Source of the DNA: a bacterium
GTDB taxonomy: Bacteria > UBP6 > UBA1177
Direction: 5' to 3'
DNA length: 64,000 bases
Assembly: GCA_017963125.1 (NCBI GenBank)
Contig: JAGCUA010000002.1
Span: 1 to 64,000, forward strand
The notes beneath the pieces were generated by a model, which saw only the letters and a program-made list of their open reading frames with translations, made no database searches and had not been told where the DNA came from. Positions 42,496-51,649 of the stretch are shown piece after piece (within the stretch, counting starts at the first letter, position 1; each line of letters starts with the position of its first letter). Made by a program: the position numbers and the translations under genes.

Positions 42496-43539
42496 ATGAT
42501 TAGAATTTATTTTATCTTATTTTGTGTTTTGTTTTTGTCGTGTTCGGAAAACGGAATGCCGGATTATTCTCTGCCCGAAGAGTGCGGAGGGAAGTGTTAT
42601 TCCGCGCATGACGTCAATTCTTTTCAGGATGCGCTTATTGATGCCGCAGCCGCTTTTTCAAACTGCGTGTGTCTCGGAAGCGGAGTTTTCGAAGGTTCAG
42701 TTGTGGTCGCAAAGCCTTTGAGGATCATCGGAAGAAAGGACGGCACGAGCTATTTGAAGAGCCTTGCTGTTTCTGATACTTCAGGTGTTCTGCTGAAAGA
42801 TTTTTCTTTCAAAAACGTCATGGCAGATCAGGCGGCGCTCTTTATTTCCGGAAGTTCTGTCGAGATCGATAATGTTTCTTTGTCGGGCATAGGCGCATCT
42901 TCTGTTTTCGGCGGCCGCGGGATCGTGATTTCAGGTACGGAGTCTGAAGTTTTTATAAGAAATTCCAGGATCGATAAGAGTGACGGGACAGGGATCCTGA
43001 TAAACGGTTCTCACAGAGTCACTCTCGAGAACGTCTCTCTTTCAAAATGCGGTTTCGCCGCTTTATGGGCGCAGAATCAAAGCGGAAAAAGAGGTGTTTT
43101 GTCTGTTTCAGGCAGCACTTTTTCCGATAACGGCGCGGCGGCAGTCGAAATACTGGGAAACACTGCTCTTAAAATTTCCGACACATCGGTCGAAGGAGTG
43201 AAAAAGAGGGAAGTCATGCTTGAAAGCGTGGGTGACGGGATAGTCGTAAAGAGCGCTTTTCTTGCCGAAACCGGTTCTCTTTCCATTGAAAACAGTTCAA
43301 TAAGCGGTTTTGCACGGGCCGGAGTGATTTTAGACGGTGCAGGCGGTTCTTCGGAGGTGTCTGCCTCTTTCAAGGGTCTTTCGGTCTTTTCCGAAAGCGG
43401 AAGTTACGGACTTGTCGTACAGAATGCAGTTGAAGATACCGCTTTGCGTGACGGGATCTTGCGGAACGACTTTTCGTCAGCCGATATGAAACGCAGTGAA
43501 GAACTTTTTATAATAGAGACTTTTTTTGAAGTGCAGTGA
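42496..43539 (+). CDS. Parallel beta-helix lipoprotein (first of pair)
   Basis: 347 residues. Lipobox VLFLSC, then SENGMPDYSL and a short Cys pair (CGGKC). From about residue 60 there is a right-handed beta-helix of the pectate-lyase/NosD-like type with repeated short strands: VVVAKPLRIIGRKDG, SSVEIDNVSLSGIGA, TESEVFIRNSRIDK, HRVTLENVSLSKCG, NTALKISDTSVEG, GSLSIENSSISGF. The catalytic residues of pectate lyases are not evident, so binding or structural use is as likely as hydrolysis. The stop overlaps the start of the next gene (TGATG), which encodes a second beta-helix protein. Confidence 0.82.
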   Translation: MIRIYFILFCVLFLSCSENGMPDYSLPEECGGKCYSAHDVNSFQDALIDAAAAFSNCVCLGSGVFEGSVVVAKPLRIIGRKDGTSYLKSLAVSDTSGVLLKDFSFKNVMADQAALFISGSSVEIDNVSLSGIGASSVFGGRGIVISGTESEVFIRNSRIDKSDGTGILINGSHRVTLENVSLSKCGFAALWAQNQSGKRGVLSVSGSTFSDNGAAAVEILGNTALKISDTSVEGVKKREVMLESVGDGIVVKSAFLAETGSLSIENSSISGFARAGVILDGAGGSSEVSASFKGLSVFSESGSYGLVVQNAVEDTALRDGILRNDFSSADMKRSEELFIIETFFEVQ

Positions 43540-45239
43540 TGTTTTTGATACTTGTTTTTATTGCCTTTTTTACTTTTTCCTGCGGTGTGGCTCCGGAAAA
43601 GGGGGACAATATTCCGGTCGAAAATGAAGAACCTGACGAATTTCCGGATGAAGAGAGTGAAGTTTGCGCAGAAAACACTGTTGCGTACCGGAAGCCCGAA
43701 CCTCCCGGAAAACCTGAAATCGCGGAAATCAGAAAATACGACAAAAATTTTGACTGTCTTCCTCTGCCTGAACCCGAAAACGGCGAACTTATCTTAGGTG
43801 ACGGATGCTTTTCCGGCTGTATAAAAGCTGAAACCAGACTCAGGATTTCCGGAAACGGTGCCGGAAACACCATGATAGTTTGTGATGATGAAGAAAATCA
43901 GGCTGTTGTAGAAGTCCTTCCGAATGCAGAGTTTTCTTTGGAAGATATTTCGCTTTCAGGCAGGGTGCGCTGCATTTTTGCCGGAAACGGAAGCTCTACA
44001 ACTGTGAAAAAGAGCGTTCTTTCGCACTGCATGAAAGGAGGGATAAACATCTGCCCTGACGAGGCCGGATGCCGCGCCGATCTTAGTGTGTCGGAGAGTT
44101 TTATAGGTGATATCGACGAAGCTGCATCAGGGATAAGTTACGGAATTTCTTTCGGAAACGGTTATCTGAGTGTTTCCGGAAGCGAAATCTCGGGAGTGAA
44201 TTCTTTCGGCATAGCGGTCTGGGGAGAGAGTGGAAACAATAATCGGATAATTGTAGAAAATTCCGTTATTTCAGGCGTTTACGGCGGGCTCAGAAGTTAT
44301 GAAGGACTCGGTTTTTATGCGGAAAACTCGGCCGACATAACTATAAAGAACAGTTCGGTTTCAGATGCTGCGACATCGTTTGTTCTGGTTTCTTCCGATA
44401 GTGATGAAATAAATCTGAAACTCGTTGATTTTTCTGCTGAAAATATACTCGAAACCTCTGAGGAGCAGGGCGGTATCGTTCTCGACGGCAGAGTAAACGG
44501 GTGTTTTGAAAGGGTTTCAGTTAAAACGAGCAGGGGAAACGGCATTTTTTCGCTGGGAGCGGTGCTTTATGCCGAAGATCTGACGGTAGAATCGGTATTT
44601 TCCGACGGTCTCGGGGAAAACGGATTCGCTCTTCAGCTTGTTGACGGAAGCGAAAGTTTCATAAAGCGTCTTTCGGTAATTTCGGCTGAAAAAGCCGGAG
44701 TCCTGCTTGACGGCGGATGCAGCGCAGAAATCGAGGATTTTGAAATAGTTTCAACTAAATCGGACGTTTATTCCGGCGAATTCGGAGTCGGAGCGGCGAT
44801 CCAGAACGGAGCCGCAGCGGTGCTGAAAAACGGTATTCTCTCAGAGAACAGGGAAACGGGAGTTCTTGCTGTAAGTGCTGAAATTTCTTTGGAAAATGTT
44901 GAAATAAGGAATACTCTGCCGCGCAGGTGCACAGAGCTCGGGAACTGTGTTTTTGCCCCGAAGACCGATTTCGGACACGGAATATCGCTTTATTTTTCTT
45001 CGCTGCTGAGATTTGATTCCATGACACTTTTCAACAACAACAACGGCTTGAACATCGCCGCTTCAGAGGTGAGGAGTTTCGGCTCGAAGAAGATGTTCTT
45101 CGGAAATAATACGACCGCTGTTAATGCATGGAATATCAATGACTTGAGCGCATTGGAAGAAAGCTTGTCAAACTCTTCGTTCTGCGGCAACGCTTCCGTG
45201 TTCACTTCCGATTCACAGCCTGTCAGGGACGCTTTGTGA
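43539..45239 (+). CDS. Parallel beta-helix lipoprotein (second of pair)
   Basis: 566 residues. Lipobox FFTFSC, then an acidic stretch (EENEEPDEFPDEESE region) and a beta-helix from about 85 to the end, with units such as VEVLPNAEFSLEDISLSG, GYLSVSGSEISGVNSFGI, ADITIKNSSVSDA, SAEIEDFEI and AEISLENVEI. The first part is similar in plan to the gene upstream, so the pair probably arose by duplication and then lengthening. ATG 43539 overlaps the upstream TGA by one base and is preferred to a GTG just before it. Function unknown; surface glycan interaction is a guess. Confidence 0.82.
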   Translation: MFLILVFIAFFTFSCGVAPEKGDNIPVENEEPDEFPDEESEVCAENTVAYRKPEPPGKPEIAEIRKYDKNFDCLPLPEPENGELILGDGCFSGCIKAETRLRISGNGAGNTMIVCDDEENQAVVEVLPNAEFSLEDISLSGRVRCIFAGNGSSTTVKKSVLSHCMKGGINICPDEAGCRADLSVSESFIGDIDEAASGISYGISFGNGYLSVSGSEISGVNSFGIAVWGESGNNNRIIVENSVISGVYGGLRSYEGLGFYAENSADITIKNSSVSDAATSFVLVSSDSDEINLKLVDFSAENILETSEEQGGIVLDGRVNGCFERVSVKTSRGNGIFSLGAVLYAEDLTVESVFSDGLGENGFALQLVDGSESFIKRLSVISAEKAGVLLDGGCSAEIEDFEIVSTKSDVYSGEFGVGAAIQNGAAAVLKNGILSENRETGVLAVSAEISLENVEIRNTLPRRCTELGNCVFAPKTDFGHGISLYFSSLLRFDSMTLFNNNNGLNIAASEVRSFGSKKMFFGNNTTAVNAWNINDLSALEESLSNSSFCGNASVFTSDSQPVRDAL

Positions 45240-45304
45240 TTTTTTCTTTAATTTAATTGTAATATATATTTAAGTGAGTAAAATTTGCGGTCTTCGGAGG
45301 TGAA

Positions 45305-46138
45305 ATGAGCCGCTTTTTTTATGTTTTTGCAGCAGTTTTGTTGATTCTGACGGCATGCGGAAAGTTAAAGGATGATCCTATCGTTTACGTTTTCAAAGGT
45401 GATGTCGTCTCTGTTTCCGATTTCAAGCTGAAATACAATCTCTGGCTGCGTCAGAACAATATGCCCGATACTGAAGAGATGCGGAAAAACTATCTGTTCC
45501 GCGAGCTTTCAGAAAAATTTCTCTACGAAAAGGGAAAGAGCGAAGGTGTCGGCGATATTCCGGAAATCAAGAATAAAATCGATGATTTCAAAAGAAAAAC
45601 CATCGTCGAGTATATGAGCCGCAGGACTAAACGCGAAGTTTATGCGATAGACGACGAGGCGGTGCGGCAGTATTACATCGAAAACAAAGACAAATTCCTG
45701 CGGGACAAACTCTACCGTCTTTATGCTGTCAGGGTTACTAACAAGAAAAATGCCGAAGATATAACGCAGCAGCTTAGATCCGGAGCGAGCATCAGGATAC
45801 TTTCTGCAACTCTTTCCGACGACGAGATCTTAGCGAGAAACAACGGCGACTGGGGGCTTTTCAGTGCCGATGTGATGGGAGAATCGTGGAAAGACGATGT
45901 CCTCGCGAGTTTCCCGGGCGAAATACTCGGTCCTTATCTTGACAGCGAGAACTTTTATACAATAATCGAGATCGCCGGTTTCGCCTACAAGAGACACTTG
46001 AGTTTCAATCTGGCTTATCCGCTGATAGTTGAAGAGCTGATAGCGAAATACGGCACTGAAAAATGGGACGGGTACCGTGATAAGATGATGACTGAATACG
46101 GTGCGAAAATAAATGTCGAAAATCTAAGGTGGAAATAA
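45305..46138 (+). CDS. Parvulin-like (PpiC/SurA-type) lipoprotein
   Basis: 277 residues. Lipobox LILTAC, then GKLKDD and a SurA/PrsA-like N-terminal helical domain. This is followed by the chaperone-isomerase connection AIDDEAVRQYYIENKDKF (typical of PrsA/SurA) and a short PPIase-like domain (RLYAVRVTNKKNAEDI; NGDWGLFS; LGPYLDSENFYTIIEIAG). It probably folds exported or outer-membrane proteins. The PPIase part is short and some active-site residues may be missing, so chaperone activity without isomerase activity is possible. Its stop overlaps the prfB start (TAATG). Confidence 0.85.
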   Translation: MSRFFYVFAAVLLILTACGKLKDDPIVYVFKGDVVSVSDFKLKYNLWLRQNNMPDTEEMRKNYLFRELSEKFLYEKGKSEGVGDIPEIKNKIDDFKRKTIVEYMSRRTKREVYAIDDEAVRQYYIENKDKFLRDKLYRLYAVRVTNKKNAEDITQQLRSGASIRILSATLSDDEILARNNGDWGLFSADVMGESWKDDVLASFPGEILGPYLDSENFYTIIEIAGFAYKRHLSFNLAYPLIVEELIAKYGTEKWDGYRDKMMTEYGAKINVENLRWK

Positions 46139-47262
46139 TGCCTCTGACGTCGAAAGATCTGGAACAGAAACTTACGGAACTTGACCAGAAATCGAAGATT
46201 TTCTTTGAATCTCTTGCCATAAATTCAAAAAGAGAGCGTCTCGGTGAGCTGAAAAAACAGCTCGATCAGCCTGAAATATGGTCCGATACGGCGAAAATGG
46301 CGGCTCTCAACAAGGAAAAAAGGGTGCTTGAGAGCAGTCTGGAACTATATTCGAAACTTGAATCCGATATCGAAGAACTGACTCTTGCGAAAGAGCTGTT
46401 TGACGAGGATCCTTCGATCGAAGGCGAGGCTGAGGCTATGCTCGGCGCGATAGACGAACTTGTCGAAAAGATCGAATTCCAGAAGATGCTCGGCGGAAAA
46501 ACAGACCTTATGAACGCGATCGTCAGCATAAACGCAGGTGCCGGCGGAAGAGAGTCGCAGGACTGGGCGGTAATGCTCTCGAGAATGTATGCGAGATGGT
46601 GCGAGAGGAAAGGCTACGGTCTTGAAGTTATCGACAAAAACACAGGCGATGACGCGACGGCGATAAAGAACATCACTTTCATTGCCGAAGGCGATTACGC
46701 ATACGGTTATCTCAAGGCGGAAATCGGCATCCACAGACTTGTCAGGATAAGCCCGTTCGATGCCAACAAACGCCGTCACACCTCGTTTGCGAGCGTTTTT
46801 GTTACACCCGAAATCGACGATTCGATCGAAATAGAAATCGACGAAAAAGACCTGAAAATCGATACCTACCGTTCGGGCGGCGCAGGCGGCCAGCATGTCA
46901 ACAAGACCGATTCGGCGATAAGGATAACGCACATTCCGACAGGAATCGTTGTCCAGTGCCAGAACGACAGAAGCCAGCACAAGAACAAGGCTACGGCGAT
47001 GAAGATCCTGAAATCGCGCCTTTACGAATTCGAACTTCAGAAAAAACAGGAGGAATCATCCGAAATCGAAAAACAGAAAATGGGGATCGACTTCGGAAGC
47101 CAGATAAGAAGCTACGTTCTGCATCCTTACAAGATGGTCAAGGATCACAGAACCGATTTTGAGACCGGAAACGCCGACGCGGTGCTTGACGGGGAACCTA
47201 TTTTAGACAAATTCATGGAAGATTATTTACTTAAAGAAGGGGAATCAAATGAAAACAACTAA
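46138..47262 (+). CDS. prfB: Peptide chain release factor 2
   Basis: 374 residues. RF2 marks: SPF anticodon-like motif in LVRISPFDANKRRHTSFAS, GGQ in RSGGAGGQHVNKTDSA, and the N-terminal helical domain. It releases peptides at UGA and UAA. The frame is continuous: no in-frame stop near codon 25 and no CTTTGA slip site, so the usual programmed +1 frameshift that controls RF2 is absent here. ATG 46138 has AAGGTGG upstream and overlaps the previous stop. Confidence 0.95.
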   Translation: MPLTSKDLEQKLTELDQKSKIFFESLAINSKRERLGELKKQLDQPEIWSDTAKMAALNKEKRVLESSLELYSKLESDIEELTLAKELFDEDPSIEGEAEAMLGAIDELVEKIEFQKMLGGKTDLMNAIVSINAGAGGRESQDWAVMLSRMYARWCERKGYGLEVIDKNTGDDATAIKNITFIAEGDYAYGYLKAEIGIHRLVRISPFDANKRRHTSFASVFVTPEIDDSIEIEIDEKDLKIDTYRSGGAGGQHVNKTDSAIRITHIPTGIVVQCQNDRSQHKNKATAMKILKSRLYEFELQKKQEESSEIEKQKMGIDFGSQIRSYVLHPYKMVKDHRTDFETGNADAVLDGEPILDKFMEDYLLKEGESNENN

Positions 47263-48382
47263 CAAGATCGCTTGCATGCTTTCGGCTTTTCTTTTTGCCG
47301 TGCTGCTCACTTCATGTTCGGAATTCATGCTTATTCCGATCTCGATCGACTATCCTTTCGATCAGGGCAGCGAAGCAAGTCCCTCGACTTACAAAATCAA
47401 CATCACCGAAGGACTTCAGGGTGTTGAAAAAATCTTTAACAACGAGGTTCTGCTCGTAACGAACACTCTTTTCAAAGATCTGAATATCCCCGATGCGGAG
47501 ATCACGAAGTATCCTGAGTTTCTGACTGACGACATTCTTGATCTTATTGCCGGAAAAACCATCCACAAAGAGATCGATTTCAAGATCCCGATGGTCGAAG
47601 AGCTTCAGCATCAGGACCTTCCGTTTTCGATCTGCGATTTCGAGGCTGCGGATTTCAACAGCAAGGACGATGTAACGAACACTCACATGATTCTTGCGAA
47701 TATTTCGAGTTTCTGTGCTTTGTCTGAAGCCGAAAGGGAAGTCGAGATCGACAGATGCAAGTTAGAGGCCGATGAGACCTGCCTCCATCTGGAAGTCCAT
47801 CAGGAGAACGAATCGATGAAAATCAAGATGGCTGAGCAGAAGGACCTCAAAAAATACAAGAAATACCTCAACAAGATCTACTCGGCAACTTTGAACGAAC
47901 TTACTTTCACGATCAAAAATCCGCCGAATGTCGCTGCCGGAAACAATGCATTCAGAATGAAAGCCGAACTTTACGCTCAGAAGATCGATCCATTCAGAGT
48001 CGACGGTGTTACGCCTTGCAAAGACGGAGACGACCTCAAACAGTGCATATATCAGGGTGTCAGCGAAGAAGGAATTCCTGAGAATTATTTCTCTGCGACG
48101 ATAAGCGATGACTCTGCAACAGACGGTACTATTTCGGAAAAAAAGAAATACCTCATCGGCGTTTTCGAGACCGATGATGATACATATTCTTCGGAACAGA
48201 TCATGAATCTGATCTACACTTACGAAGGAAAAGATACCCTTCAGCATGCGATAAAACACCTCGATTTCCAGCTCGGAATCAAGAGCTACTACATTTTCTA
48301 TCCGCAGGCTCTGAAACCTGAAGGAACTCTCGAAGCAAGCATCAAAGCAAAACTTCTTTTCAATGTTGAACCTCTTAACTAA
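47249..48382 (+). CDS. Lipoprotein of unknown function
   Basis: 377 residues. Lipobox LLTSC, then SEFMLIPI and a mature part without Cys clusters until CDFEAADF and a few scattered Cys. Some helical, charged stretches (AEQKDLKKYKKYLNKIYSA) and a C-terminal beta-rich part (HLDFQLGIKSYYIFYP; SIKAKLLFNVEPLN). No known domain is recognised. It starts 14 nt inside the end of prfB, so it is part of the same transcript, and lgt follows 24 nt later. Its lipid anchor would be added by that Lgt. Confidence 0.78.
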   Translation: MKTTNKIACMLSAFLFAVLLTSCSEFMLIPISIDYPFDQGSEASPSTYKINITEGLQGVEKIFNNEVLLVTNTLFKDLNIPDAEITKYPEFLTDDILDLIAGKTIHKEIDFKIPMVEELQHQDLPFSICDFEAADFNSKDDVTNTHMILANISSFCALSEAEREVEIDRCKLEADETCLHLEVHQENESMKIKMAEQKDLKKYKKYLNKIYSATLNELTFTIKNPPNVAAGNNAFRMKAELYAQKIDPFRVDGVTPCKDGDDLKQCIYQGVSEEGIPENYFSATISDDSATDGTISEKKKYLIGVFETDDDTYSSEQIMNLIYTYEGKDTLQHAIKHLDFQLGIKSYYIFYPQALKPEGTLEASIKAKLLFNVEPLN

Positions 48383-48406
48383 TTGATTTTGTTGGAGTTA
48401 TTCTTG

Positions 48407-49297
48407 ATGAACGATTATATCGTCTGGGATGTCGATCCGGTGATCGCCCTCATCGGTCCTCTTCAGCTGAGATACTACGGGATCCTTTTTGCAACAGCCA
48501 TCCTTATAGGTTTCTATCTTGCGAGAAGGATTTACAGAAAATACGGTTTCCCCGATAAAATCGCTGATGATCTTCTGATCTGGGGCGTTGTTGCGACCGT
48601 CATCGGCGCACGTCTTGTCCACTGCCTTTTCTATGAACCGGCATACTACCTGAGCAATCCGCTTGAGATCCTCAAAGTCTACAAAGGCGGCATCGCGAGC
48701 CATGGCGCTACGGTAGGACTTATTTTTGCGGTTATTTTCATTTCCAGAAAATACAAAGTTACATTTACCGACCTTGCCGACGGTGTTGTTTTCCCCGGCA
48801 TCATGGGTGCTACATTCGTTCGTCTCGGTAATTTTTTCAACAGTGAGATAGTCGGCAAGATAACGACTGTTCCATGGGGTTTCAAGTTCGTGAAAAATCC
48901 TGACGATATGAAACTTGCGATAAATGCTGCTACCGGACACTGCGATATTTCCAAAATGGAGTGCCTGATAAACTACTGGCCTGTCCGCCATCCGTCTCAG
49001 CTTTACGAGGCTTTCGGCGCTTTCGTGATCCTGATAATCATGCTTGTTGTTTCCTGTGTCCGCAAAGACCACAGAAAGTCTGGGCTTTACACCGCTCTTT
49101 TCCTGATTCTTTATTTCTCATTCCGTTTCTGCATCGAGTTCATCAAGGAGTATCAGGTGTTCGAAGAAGGTCTCACGATGGGGCAGTATCTGAGTATCCC
49201 GTTCATAATTTTCGGATTTTGCGTTCTTTACCGTTTTCATAAAAAGCAGCCGGGGCTTGAGGCAGATGCAGATGGAAAGTCTAAGAGAAAAAAATAA
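48407..49297 (+). CDS. lgt: Prolipoprotein diacylglyceryl transferase
   Basis: 296 residues, polytopic inner-membrane enzyme. Motifs: LRYYGILFATAILIGFYLA, GGIASHGATVG, RLGNFFNSEIVG and HPSQLYEA. The conserved His of HGA and the Lgt signature region are recognisable. It transfers diacylglycerol from phosphatidylglycerol to the lipobox Cys of preprolipoproteins, the first step in lipidating the many lipoproteins of this window. The start is taken as ATG 48407 (GGAG 9 nt upstream); TTG 48404 is possible. Confidence 0.94.
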   Translation: MNDYIVWDVDPVIALIGPLQLRYYGILFATAILIGFYLARRIYRKYGFPDKIADDLLIWGVVATVIGARLVHCLFYEPAYYLSNPLEILKVYKGGIASHGATVGLIFAVIFISRKYKVTFTDLADGVVFPGIMGATFVRLGNFFNSEIVGKITTVPWGFKFVKNPDDMKLAINAATGHCDISKMECLINYWPVRHPSQLYEAFGAFVILIIMLVVSCVRKDHRKSGLYTALFLILYFSFRFCIEFIKEYQVFEEGLTMGQYLSIPFIIFGFCVLYRFHKKQPGLEADADGKSKRKK

Positions 49298-49988
49298 AAA
49301 TTCGCTGTTTGTGAAGAGTGCCGTTTTTCTTGTTCTGTTTTTTCTCGTGCTCAGCACCGATGCGAAGCCGTTTATTCTGAAAAGTGTCGACGGTTCATGG
49401 CTTCCGATGATCGCGCAGTCATGGGTCGCGAAAAACGGCGGAGTCCTTGTAAAGATCGCCGACGAGATAAAGCCGCACGAACTCAGAAAGGAGATGCTTT
49501 CAAAAATTCCCGATCTCAGTATCGAGATTCTTGGAAAAGATCTCTTTTTCCCGACGACTACCCCCGACAGCCTTTTCGAACTTTTGAAAAATATCGATCT
49601 GAACGTTTCCGAAGCAGCTGTGAAACGTCATGCATCCGCCGAAAGTTTTGAGATGTTCGTCAGAAAAAGCACCGAAAACCCGACTGCCAAAGAGGAATAT
49701 ACTGAAGCGCTTGTGGAAAATGTCGTTTTTGACGATAAAAACGAGAAAATCATTCTTACGGTGAAAATCCAGCAGCGCTCAAAAACCGGAATGTTTCCGA
49801 AACTTTACGGAACTTACAGAATAGAGCACACTTTCAAAATGAAAAACGATGCCGTTGATCCGTCAGATGTGAAAAACATGGCTTATCTGCCGCTTATTAC
49901 GGCGAAAAAGGGAGGAAAAATCGCCTTTATTCCCGAAAAACTCGATTCGAGGGTTCTGACGATAACGCCCGATTTTAAAATCAAATAG
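49272..49988 (+). CDS. Secreted protein of unknown function downstream of lgt
   Basis: 238 residues. An N-terminal signal or anchor helix (FVKSAVFLVLFFLVLS, cut after TDA) precedes a mature alpha/beta region with no Cys (IKPHELRKEMLSKIPDLSIE; VVFDDKNEKIILTVKIQQRS). No known motif. The start is ambiguous among three codons overlapping the end of lgt; ATG 49272 fits best the GAGG at 49259-49262. It is in the same run as lgt and the YchF-like gene. Probably periplasmic; no function can be assigned. Confidence 0.75.
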   Translation: MESLREKNKNSLFVKSAVFLVLFFLVLSTDAKPFILKSVDGSWLPMIAQSWVAKNGGVLVKIADEIKPHELRKEMLSKIPDLSIEILGKDLFFPTTTPDSLFELLKNIDLNVSEAAVKRHASAESFEMFVRKSTENPTAKEEYTEALVENVVFDDKNEKIILTVKIQQRSKTGMFPKLYGTYRIEHTFKMKNDAVDPSDVKNMAYLPLITAKKGGKIAFIPEKLDSRVLTITPDFKIK

Positions 49989-50018
49989 TCGTTTAACAAT
50001 AATTTCAGAGGTAAAAAG

Positions 50019-51041
50019 ATGAAAGCTGCATTGATCGGTTTGCCGTTTTCAGGGAAAAGCACGGTTTTTCAGGCTTTGACCGGCATCGAAAGCGGTAAAA
50101 AAGAGGAAACTGTCGGAACGATCAAAGTTCCGGACGAGAGGATCGACAGACTGTCGGAAATATACAACCCGAAGAAGAAGACTTACAGCGAGTTCGTTCT
50201 CAGCGACTACACGGTCCCGCCCTCAAAAGAGAGTGCGCTGCCGGCAAAAGTAAAAAATATGATCCAGAAATCAGATCTGCTTATAATGACTCTCAGAAAT
50301 TTCGATTCGCTTATGACTTCCGATCCCGCAGATCCTGCTGCAGAATATAAAAAAATCAAGGAAGATATGATACTTACAGATTTTGTGGTCATAGAAAGAA
50401 GGCTCGAGCGCGAGATGAAGGAAAAGAAGAATCCGCCGGAACTCAAGATCCTGCAGAGACTGCGCGATCTCTTTGAAAACGGCGAGTTTCCCGCTGCCGA
50501 CACTATTTCACCTGAAGAAGCCGAGCTTATTGCGAACTACAACTTCCTTTCGCTGAAAAAGATGATCGTTCTCGTCAATCAGCCGGAAGGGGAGCAGGCT
50601 GTTCCGGAAGGTCTTGCAAAACAGCTCGAAGCCGACGGGATTTCGTGTTTCTGCGTCAGTGCGCCGCTTGAAGTAGAACTTGCCGAGCTCTCTCCTGAAG
50701 AACAGGCTGAATTTCTTAAGGATTACGGTCTTTCTGAAGGTGCTTCGGTCCGCTTTATAAAAAGTGCTTATGCGGCACTTGGCCTGATTTCCTTCCTCAC
50801 AGCCGGAAGCGACGAAGTCCGCGCATGGCCTATCAAAAACGGCACTCCGGCGCTCTATGCCGCAGGAAAGATCCACTCCGACATCCAGCGCGGTTTCATC
50901 CGTGCCGAAGTCGTTCATTTCGACGATTTCATCAAATACGGAAGCGAGGCTGAATGTAAAAAGGCGGCCGCTTACCGGCTTGAAGGCAAGGAGTATGTCG
51001 TCAAAGACGGAGATATTATCAATTTCAGATTCAATGTTTAG
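50019..51041 (+). CDS. YchF/OLA1-like GTPase with degenerate switch motif
   Basis: 340 residues. N-terminal P-loop GLPFSGKST; C-terminal YchF (DUF933/TGS-like) region is very well conserved (LISFLTAGSDEVRAWPIKNG, AGKIHSDIQRGFIRAEVV, RLEGKEYVVKDGDIINFRFN). Between them the G3 region expected as DIAGL is replaced by SDYTVPPSKES and the G4 region reads LVNQPEG. So it is a YchF paralog, about 20 residues shorter than YchF, that probably binds nucleotide but may not hydrolyse it normally. YchF binds ribosomes and acts in stress. A canonical ychF may exist elsewhere. Confidence 0.85.
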   Translation: MKAALIGLPFSGKSTVFQALTGIESGKKEETVGTIKVPDERIDRLSEIYNPKKKTYSEFVLSDYTVPPSKESALPAKVKNMIQKSDLLIMTLRNFDSLMTSDPADPAAEYKKIKEDMILTDFVVIERRLEREMKEKKNPPELKILQRLRDLFENGEFPAADTISPEEAELIANYNFLSLKKMIVLVNQPEGEQAVPEGLAKQLEADGISCFCVSAPLEVELAELSPEEQAEFLKDYGLSEGASVRFIKSAYAALGLISFLTAGSDEVRAWPIKNGTPALYAAGKIHSDIQRGFIRAEVVHFDDFIKYGSEAECKKAAAYRLEGKEYVVKDGDIINFRFNV

Positions 51042-51049
51042 GAGAAAAC

Positions 51050-51640
51050 ATGACGCTTCTTCATATTTCGACTGTCGGCGATAAAATCCTGCGTGAAAAG
51101 GCAAAGCCTGTTACTGAATTTAACGATGAGATCAGGGAACTTGCAAATAATATGGCCGACACGATGCGCGCTGCCGACGGTTTGGGCATCGCAGGTCCGC
51201 AGGTCGGTGTTTCGCTGCGTATTTTTGTCATAGATTTCGGATATCTGGACTTTGTAAAGGCTGAAGAAAACGGCGAAAAGCCGAAGAGTGCGGAATTTCG
51301 TCCGATAGCTTTCATAAATCCCGAAATTACCGAAAAGGAAGGAAAAATCGTTTACGGCGAAGGGTGTCTCAGCGTTCCGAGATACAATGCCGATGTCGAA
51401 CGTGCCGAAACAATAGTCTGCAAGTATTTCGATGTCGACGGAAATCAGCATGAAATCAAGGTGTCCGGGCTTCCGGCAGTCGCGATCCAGCATGAAAATG
51501 ATCATTTGGACGGAGTTCTTTTTATCGACAAAATCAGTTCCCTTAAACGTGGAATAGCTCTTAAAAAAGTCAAAAAATTCCTCGGTGCGGTGCGTGAAAA
51601 CGGATCGAAAACCGAAACCGCGCTTTACGGAAAGCAGTAA
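51050..51640 (+). CDS. def: Peptide deformylase
   Basis: 196 residues. Motifs: GLGIAGPQVG (motif I), EGCLSVP (motif II, metal-binding Cys) and QHENDHLDGVLF (motif III, HExxH). It removes the N-formyl group from new proteins, using Fe2+ or a similar metal, which fits a cell with strong ferrous uptake. A short insertion (AEENGEKPKSAEF) after the first strands is unusual. GGAG lies close upstream of the start; the gene overlaps nothing and is followed by a TTG-start transporter gene after 9 nt. Confidence 0.95.
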   Translation: MTLLHISTVGDKILREKAKPVTEFNDEIRELANNMADTMRAADGLGIAGPQVGVSLRIFVIDFGYLDFVKAEENGEKPKSAEFRPIAFINPEITEKEGKIVYGEGCLSVPRYNADVERAETIVCKYFDVDGNQHEIKVSGLPAVAIQHENDHLDGVLFIDKISSLKRGIALKKVKKFLGAVRENGSKTETALYGKQ

Positions 51641-51649
51641 GAGGTCCTT

